64,000 nucleotides of DNA from Metallyticus violacea (Eukaryota; Arthropoda; Insecta; Mantodea; Metallyticidae): assembly GCA_030762175.1 (NCBI GenBank), contig CM060842.1, positions 48,408,501 to 48,472,500 on the forward strand, given 5' to 3'. Below are positions 58,347-64,000 of the stretch, piece by piece. Both the position numbers and the translations under genes were made by a program. The notes beneath the pieces were generated by a model that worked only from the letters and a program-made list of their open reading frames with translations, did no database searches and was not told the DNA's origin. How positions within the stretch are numbered: the first letter of the stretch is position 1; every line of letters begins with the position of its first letter.

Positions 58347-58996
58347 TCACAAATCTAGAGTTGGTGTATTTATGGATCTAAGTAAAGCATTTGATTTGGT
58401 TGATCATAATATCTTATTATCTAAATTGGAACCCTATGACATTCGTGGCATAGCATATATGTGGTTCAAATCTTATCTAAACACCAGGACACAAGTAACA
58501 ACCATAAGAAATGTAACAAATGGTAGAAATTTAGCTCAAATTTAAAAGCAGTAAGAAGTTAGGTTCCACAGGGCTCAAATCTTGGGCCTCTTTTGTTTCT
58601 AGTTTAAATAGAAGATTTGCCAATTAAATACCCCATGCAGTAAAAATAATGTATGCAGATGATACAAGTTGCATATTAAAGGCAAACACTAATACAAGTT
58701 TACAACGGGCAGCTGAAGTTATGGCTAGTTTAACAGAATGGCTCTCCGCTGATAAGTTGATGCTAAATGCCAATAAATCCCAATGCACGAGTTTTGCCCT
58801 CTCTAACAGGGAGAGCCAAAACATTAATCCAATAATCACCAAAATAATGAACTATTCAGTTGACCATTGAAGTAAATTTTTAGGAGTAACTATTGCCAAA
58901 TTTTTAAACTGGAAGTCACACATTTCTGAAAGATTATCCAAGTATTTTCTTTCACGGTGACAAGTCTTATAAAATCTGACAGCATAAGAAACTTAC

Positions 58997-59211
58997 CTGT
59001 GGTGTTTGCTGTATAGCTTGATGAGGATGCTGTTCCAGTTGTTGCTGAACAGCATGACTGTGGTGTTTACCAGTGGGCTGCACAACAGAACTTTGGGCCT
59101 GATGGTGATGAACTTGTGGTTGTTGCCAATGATTACTATTTGTTACAACAGGAGAGTGACGACGTCTACTGCTGCTACTGCTTGTACTATTTGTGTATCC
59201 ATTTACTGATT
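58997..59211 (-). CDS. HIPK: HIPK coding exon A, Ser/His/Gln-rich linker
   Basis: This exon of about 72 residues starts ESVNGYTNSTSSSSSRRRHS, continues with HWQQPQVHHHQAQ, and ends HPHQAIQQTPQ. It is low-complexity and has no motif I can call by itself. It is assigned to HIPK because it directly precedes the SUMO-interacting exon in phase 0 and has good splice sites: acceptor CACTTCTGTTGCAG at 59212, donor CAG|GTAAGT below 58997. It starts with two bases of a codon, so at least one more exon must lie upstream, outside this window. The kinase domain is not present here. Confidence 0.85.
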
Positions 59212-59869
59212 CTGCAACAGAAGTGATATAAGAGTATGAGAAAATATATAGTATATGAACCATGTATTGCTTGGCACCAAAGGAACTGCAACTCATTTAT
59301 ATATGGCAAAGAATGGCTCCCATTAAACTGCCATATTTCTTCTCCTTTGGCAAATAAGGTACTTTTTCATTTCTGTTACACCTCAGCTTTTGCTAACGCT
59401 TATGAACTGCTACCATTGATTTATTGCATATTCATATGTATATGAGATTTCAGTTATTAACATAAACTATGCAAGTGCAATGTTACAAAATAGACTATGC
59501 TTCTGTCCCCCACCACCTATGTGCAGAACTCCAATGCCCTAGATGAGGCAAGTGAGTTGGCATTAGAAAATACACACACATTTTCAGCAACAAAAAGCAC
59601 AAGAACAATGACAAACACATTTTTAAGTCTGACACATTTTATGGTGCAATTTTGATTCCAAAATTAAGTAAGATATGCGCCAAGTTGACAGTAATTAGAT
59701 TTCAGTGCAAAATGAAAAATATTATTTTCACTAGTAGTGATGTGCTGCTAGTAGTTGGTGTCTTACTTTGGCTTTGTTCAGGCTTGTTGCTCTTAGTCTT
59801 TATTATTTACAATAATTTGAATTTATTAATCATTACTTACTTCAACTAATACATTAATTTACAATTATA
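59212..59869. other. HIPK intron upstream of exon A, no recognised features
   Basis: AT-rich. No gene or named repeat seen. Confidence 0.55.
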
Positions 59870-60625
59870 ATTTTATTAAATTGATTTCAAATATCACTTT
59901 CACTACTACAAATGGCAAGGTGCGAGGCACGAGCCCCCACCCCCAGATTCCCAAAAGTGCAAAGCCTGTCCACTTGCTCTCAAACTGTTCATTTCATAAT
60001 CAGAAATATAAAAGAAATAAGCAAATAAAAATTACATTACTAAATTCTAGGCTCTCTCATATTTTACCTTCCAGGTTGTATAATAATTTAGAGTCTCTAA
60101 AACAGAACATATATTATGAAATAGTTAATTTCCATGTTCATTCTTCATATTCCTCATTCCTTTATTTCTCAATCTTTCTACAAGCTCTTATCTTATTAAT
60201 AGTCCCTTAGATTTTAATAGATACAATATTTGGCATAATCTATCCCATTTTTCATTCCTAATACTCTCCAAGATTTTACTTGTGCATAATTATTATACAG
60301 TGAAAATTAATCCCCATACAATACATATTTCTTCAGAATTTACTCTTTTACTTTTTAGTAATTGAACTTCTCTACATATTCATGTAAAAACCTACTCTCC
60401 CAAAGGGACCAGAACAATCTATTTTTTCTTTCTTCCAGATTTTTGTTAGTTATAAAGGACCTCTGTCCTCAAAAATAGTCCTAACCATGTGCTTCTGTCT
60501 CTGATTCTTTCCAAAATCCGCTCTAATTATCTTCATCCAATTGCTAAACATTCCCCACTCCAATCTCCACTAATCATTTCCCTAACTCCCCAAACCAGTT
60601 CTTGCCTCCCATTATATCCCTCTGA
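59870..60625 (-). pseudogene. Probable LINE C-terminal/3' remnant
   Basis: The pyrimidine-rich plus strand and scattered minus-strand pieces resemble the LINE C-terminal parts at 22330-22890 and 39642-40640. There is no diagnostic motif, so the call is weak. Confidence 0.35.
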
Positions 60626-60639
60626 TACTTTACACAATC

Positions 60640-60930
60640 TTTGAACCGTCATGGCTGGCAGAGGTCATTAAGGCGCACGGACTTGTGAGCAGTAAGTATG
60701 GGGTTCCATCTCCACCAGGACTATCCTTCCTTACTGAGGTTTTTTCCAGGTTTTCCTCAGTCCACATAAATGGCAAATGCTGGGAGGTACCCTAAACTTG
60801 GCCTGAAACACTTCCTTTCTTAAAAAAAAAAAAAATCCTTTCCCAGTTTATCATTTCATTTCATGTGTCATCAGTGCCCACTGCCTGTGATGTCACGTTA
60901 AAATGAGTGTTTAACACTATTCAAACTAAA
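60640..60930 (+). mobile_element. tRNA-derived SINE (family 2), near full length
   Basis: The head reads GGCAGAGGTCATTAAGGCGC (A-box-like) and GGGGTTCCATCTCC (B-box-like, near 60703). The body reads TTTTTTCCAGGTTTTCCTCA, CATAAATGGCAAATGCTGGG and GGCCTGAAACACTTCC, then an A-run, CACTGCCTGTGATG and the tail AGTGTTTAACACTATTCAA. Confidence 0.75.
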
Positions 60931-61439
60931 ACAAAACAGTCTTTGATTATAAAATTAATACTCTGACCGTCAAGTTCACAGGAACAGGGTCAGCAAACAC
61001 TGATTGTGGAAGATTAAACAAAATGAATACTAACAAGGTAAGAATATTGGAAAAAACTGACATTTCCTTTAACCACTCATTCTGGGACACAAAATGATAA
61101 AAGATTTCCTGAAACTAAAATTTAAAAGAAGATTAATCTCCATGGACCATCCATGCCTAAAGAAGAAGTGGTACCAGAATTCGTCAAGAAAATTACGAAA
61201 TCCAACCGAAACAACAAGACACAAATAGCAGTGAAATGGAAAATTATAACATCCAAGAAACACAAGCACTATAAAAACCTTTCGAAAATAGATTTAAAAA
61301 TGTATGGTTACATTTAATGCTAACAAAAGTTTTGGGAAATTATATTTGGGACAATCTGCAGTTCACATCTTTTCGGCACATTTATTTTAATACAAGGGGA
61401 AGGGAGGGGAAAAAAAAAAAAAGCTGTAAAGCAGCAAAA

Positions 61440-63215
61440 GAAACTAAAGAACTTGCACCGGAGAAGAGTTATGAATAATAATAAGCCATATACAACATTG
61501 AAATTTCAGAATGCAATGTAGTGAATCTATCTAAAGAAAACTTCAACAGGGAAGAAATAAAGTTTTTAAATAAAGGGCTGAAGACTTGTGTCAATTTCCG
61601 TAACAACCTGGAGGAATATGTAGTAGATATGGAGGCGACAATCAAAGGGCTAAATAACGACGATAAGAACAGCGTTAGAAAAAAAGGGGAGGAGATTTTG
61701 AATCACACTGCCAAAAATAAGGTTAAATTTAGACGGCAAAAATAAATCCCAGAATCGCTTAATAAAAAATTGGTAGATAAAGGAAATAAAATTCTGATCA
61801 TGGACAAAGTAGAATACAAGCCAAAGGTGGAAGTACTTTTCAGTGGGAAAGAATACATGAAAATAAAAGCAGATCCCTTGAAGAAAATGCATACAGTCTA
61901 TAACCAAATTGGTCAACAAAAGCAAAATCATATCACCCAAGGAGAAACCAAAATTAAAAGCAGACAACAGCACAATAGCAAAAATACATGGCCCACCGAA
62001 AATACATAAACCGGCAAACCCCCATGAGAGCAATAATCAACTGTAGAAACACACCTTTCTGCATACTAGTAAGATGGCCCCTTCAGAGATTTCAAATATT
62101 TCCTAAGTTTGATAGCAAGTATAAGTAATTCCAAAGAACTGGTGGAGAAAATTAAAGATATGATTCTGCACAAGGATGATCTTCTAGTGTCCTTTGATGT
62201 AAATTCATTCTTTTCCAGCATACCAAAATGCGAACTCCCAAAATCCCTTCTGAAATGGTTGCAGTCTCTGAAACTAAGCAATGAGGAGATTGAAGAATAC
62301 ATCCAACTAACCGAAGTCTGCATCTGCCAGAATTTCTTCAGGTTCAATGGTGAATTTCACAAACAAGAAGCAGGTTTAGCTATGGGGAATTCATTATCAC
62401 CTTTCTGGCTGATTTATATATGGGTAGTTTAGAAATGTACATAACCAAACCATTTCCATACATTTGTAAAGTCTGGTACAGATACGTGGATATCTTTGTG
62501 ATGGTTAATAAGAAACAAAATTGCTAAACCTACAAGATGGGGAAATTCATTTCTGAAACATAACAAGACAACTATAATTCCTTTCCTTGAATTAAACATT
62601 AAAAGAACAGGCAATAATTTGAAATTTAAAATAAACAGAAAGGACACAGACTGAAAATTACATAAAGACCAGTGGCTCCAATCCCACCGCACACAAACAT
62701 GAGTTCTTAACATCTTAGCACATAGACACATTAACATACCCATGAATGAGTTTGAATACAGCAAAGAGTACTCACACATAATATAAACAGCAAAAATCAA
62801 TGGGTATAGCCAAGAAATTGTAGACAAGAAACTCAAGAAATTCAAACAAGAGAAGAGGTTAAAACAGATTACAACATTGTCAGCAAAAAATAAATTACCA
62901 TTCACAAGAAATTTACTTATCATCCTTGGGCCACCAAAAATTCCAGAACACACTCCCAAAGTTTGGGATTATTTTGTCCCCAGTGAACAAATTCAGCCTA
63001 AATAATGTGCTCAATTCTGGTGATAATGATAGAATACCCAATGAGAAGAAGCCAGGAATATATCAAATCAACTGTTTAGAATGCAACAAAGTATATATTG
63101 AGAAAACAAAAAGAAGCAAGTCCATTCCACCAAAAACAAATCTGGCAGTTGAGCTGATGATGCCGGCAAAGGCCTGAAACATGTTCCGTATAATTCAATG
63201 GTAGGCTGAGCATAA
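61440..63215 (+). pseudogene. Penelope-like element (subfamily D), long but broken
   Basis: In order: MNLSKENFNREEIKFLNKGL (61521-61580), MVDKGNKILIMDKVEYKP (61770-61823), SISNSKELVEKIKDMILHKD (62117-62175), LVSFDVNSFFSSIPKCELPK (62183-62245, motif A), EAGLAMGNSLSPF (62370-62405, motif B). A damaged motif C region lies near 62480. After frameshifts come LKINRKD- and HKH-like parts, then KFQNTLPKFGIILSPVNKFS, GIYQINCLECNKVYIEKTKR (63055-63115). After KR the rest of the nuclease is deleted and the tail follows, with a hammerhead-like motif at 63146-63190. A possible N-terminal extension begins near 61150. Multiple stops. Confidence 0.88.
63146..63190 (+). ncRNA. Hammerhead-ribozyme-like motif in PLE tail
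   Basis: Core CTGATGA (perfect), an extra U, a GCC/GGC-based hairpin that is partly mispaired, GAAA, CATGTT. A distal TTGA/TCAA pairing could close helix I. Confidence 0.58.
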
Positions 63216-63949
63216 GACTATTAACTCAACTCACTTGCTAATTAAGAATAAATCTTTGAATACATTGTCATGGTCTACTTTTAAACATCTATGCCAATAC
63301 TTCAAAATTCTCCCCAGTGTTATGTCTTTCTTTCCTACTCTTTCCAATTCTGGAAATCTTACTCCCTCAGTGAGCTCAGTCCTTATCAATAGACACATTT
63401 TTGTTCGAAGAGGAGTGTATTTGAATTGATGAGACAAAGAAAAAAATCAAAGGGTATCATATGCAACAACATTCAAATAATTAGCAATTCTCCACGCTGG
63501 AAACTTATAGGCTGTAACAAAATTGTAATGTTTGCTTGTTGCACTACCAAAGATTGAAAATCTGGGAAAGAAATTCATTGATTCTTGAAAAGAAACTCAT
63601 TGTAGGACAAGATGCTTTGAAATTTGCAGAAAAATAAACTACTTTATTTAAGAAAATACCTGACGCCCTTCATATATAAGATATGATAGCTGTAAAAAGG
63701 ATAACAGCTTGATGAAGCACATAGGCTATGTGTACATACTGCATAACAAATCTTTATATTTCAAAGAAATATTTAAGATACCAATGGTACATTATCAAGC
63801 TTCTGAATGACTTTTTGTATAGGCAAAATGGCAACGCAGATAAAACATTAGTTGAATATATACGTTCAGAGAATACTAATACAATAAATTTTTAACCTTA
63901 GGAATTCTCCAAGAAATTTTTAACCCTAGGAATCCTCCAAGAAATAACT
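63216..63949. other. Stretch without recognised features
   Basis: AT-rich. It includes a 20-odd-bp imperfect direct repeat (TTTTTAACC..AGGAATxCTCCAAGAAAT) at about 63890-63945. No gene seen. Confidence 0.5.
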
Positions 63950-63956
63950 TGAAGTT

Positions 63957-64000
63957 AGTTGAACTTTAGTCTGGCTGAAGATGGAAACTAAATGTTCTCG
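63957..64000 (+). mobile_element. Start of another PLE tail, cut by the window edge
   Basis: AGTTGAACTTTAGTCTGGCT, GAAGATGGAAACTAAATG, TTCTCG: the same end as 19745-19787, so a PLE 3' end with the ribozyme-like motif continues beyond position 64000. Confidence 0.85.

Larger units (their letters stand above)
57385..58960 (+). pseudogene. LINE RT (CR1/Jockey-like), split by a PLE tail
   Basis: In order: KWIKKGIINSTD (57525-57560), FIKYFKQYKQIYSNVIKAAK (57605-57665), AGPDKVPECLIKQC (57860-57900), ITSGKFP, then KILQTVMYSRIAPFLEKYVL and DQQNGFRKNKSINNA (58070-58170). After the insertion: RVGVFMDLSKAFDLVDHNIL (58362-58415, motif A), WFKSYLNTRTQV, a damaged motif B near 58560-58600, YADDTSCILKANT (58650-58690, motif C) and KFLGVTIAKFLNWKSHI. 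The ends are missing, and the 3' side stops about 35 bp from HIPK exon A. Frameshifts are present. Confidence 0.88.

Noticed and set aside
59212..64000. Further HIPK exons including the kinase domain
   Set aside because: I looked for kinase motifs (HRDLKPEN, DFG, APE) on the minus strand and found none; only LINE, SINE and PLE pieces are present.
1..64000. CRISPR arrays, bacterial operons, integrons, prophage
   Set aside because: No regularly spaced short repeats with unique spacers, and the splice structure and repeat types are eukaryotic.

Overview
The window looks like intron and 3' flank of one large animal gene in an AT-rich, transposon-loaded arthropod (probably insect) genome. The only host gene I can support is on the minus strand: eight exons that encode about 594 residues of the C-terminal, non-kinase half of a homeodomain-interacting protein kinase (HIPK). 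In transcript order they are A 58997-59211, B 54290-54402, C 50042-50158 (or from 49976), D 35121-35399, E 28519-28836, F 16497-16663, G 14023-14398 and H 8453-8651 with the stop codon. Every junction has AG/GT borders and the codon phases join without a break. The kinase domain would lie beyond position 64000. The arthropod assignment rests on HIPK tail features and on the repeat types (Penelope-like elements, an I-clade LINE, mariners, tRNA-derived SINEs). It is an inference, not a species call.

Almost everything else is transposable-element debris in the introns. The dominant class is Penelope-like retroelements (PLEs), with a reverse transcriptase plus a GIY-YIG endonuclease. At least five 3'-end subfamilies occur, on both strands, and most 3' ends carry a motif that fits a minimal hammerhead ribozyme. 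Several PLE insertions are inverted, tail-outward pairs. The best one, 17316-19870, is bracketed by a single 12-bp target-site duplication (TSD) and sits inside a TA-flanked DNA transposon (17165-21700).

Layout by region. 1-8452: probable long HIPK 3'UTR and flank, nearly free of recognisable repeats. 8652-14022: a foldback element, a broken mariner, a PLE inverted pair and LINE pieces. 14399-16496: an I-clade LINE with RNase H remnant and a PLE-derived palindrome. 16664-28518: the nested DNA transposon with PLE, LINE, pogo-like and SINE pieces, several nested PLEs and an unassigned coding-like stretch. 28837-35120: a nearly complete but broken PLE and further PLE ends. 35400-50041: a SINE, a LINE carrying another LINE inserted in the opposite sense, a second LINE fragment, microsatellites and SINEs. 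50159-58996: a PLE inverted pair, a long-terminal-inverted-repeat element, a mariner 82 bp from exon B, and LINEs. 59212-64000: LINE, SINE and PLE pieces.

Nested insertions give a partial relative chronology. For example, the DNA transposon is older than the PLE inside it, and one PLE is older than the 255-bp PLE tail that splits it. No tRNA gene, rRNA, CRISPR array or bacterial-type operon was seen.
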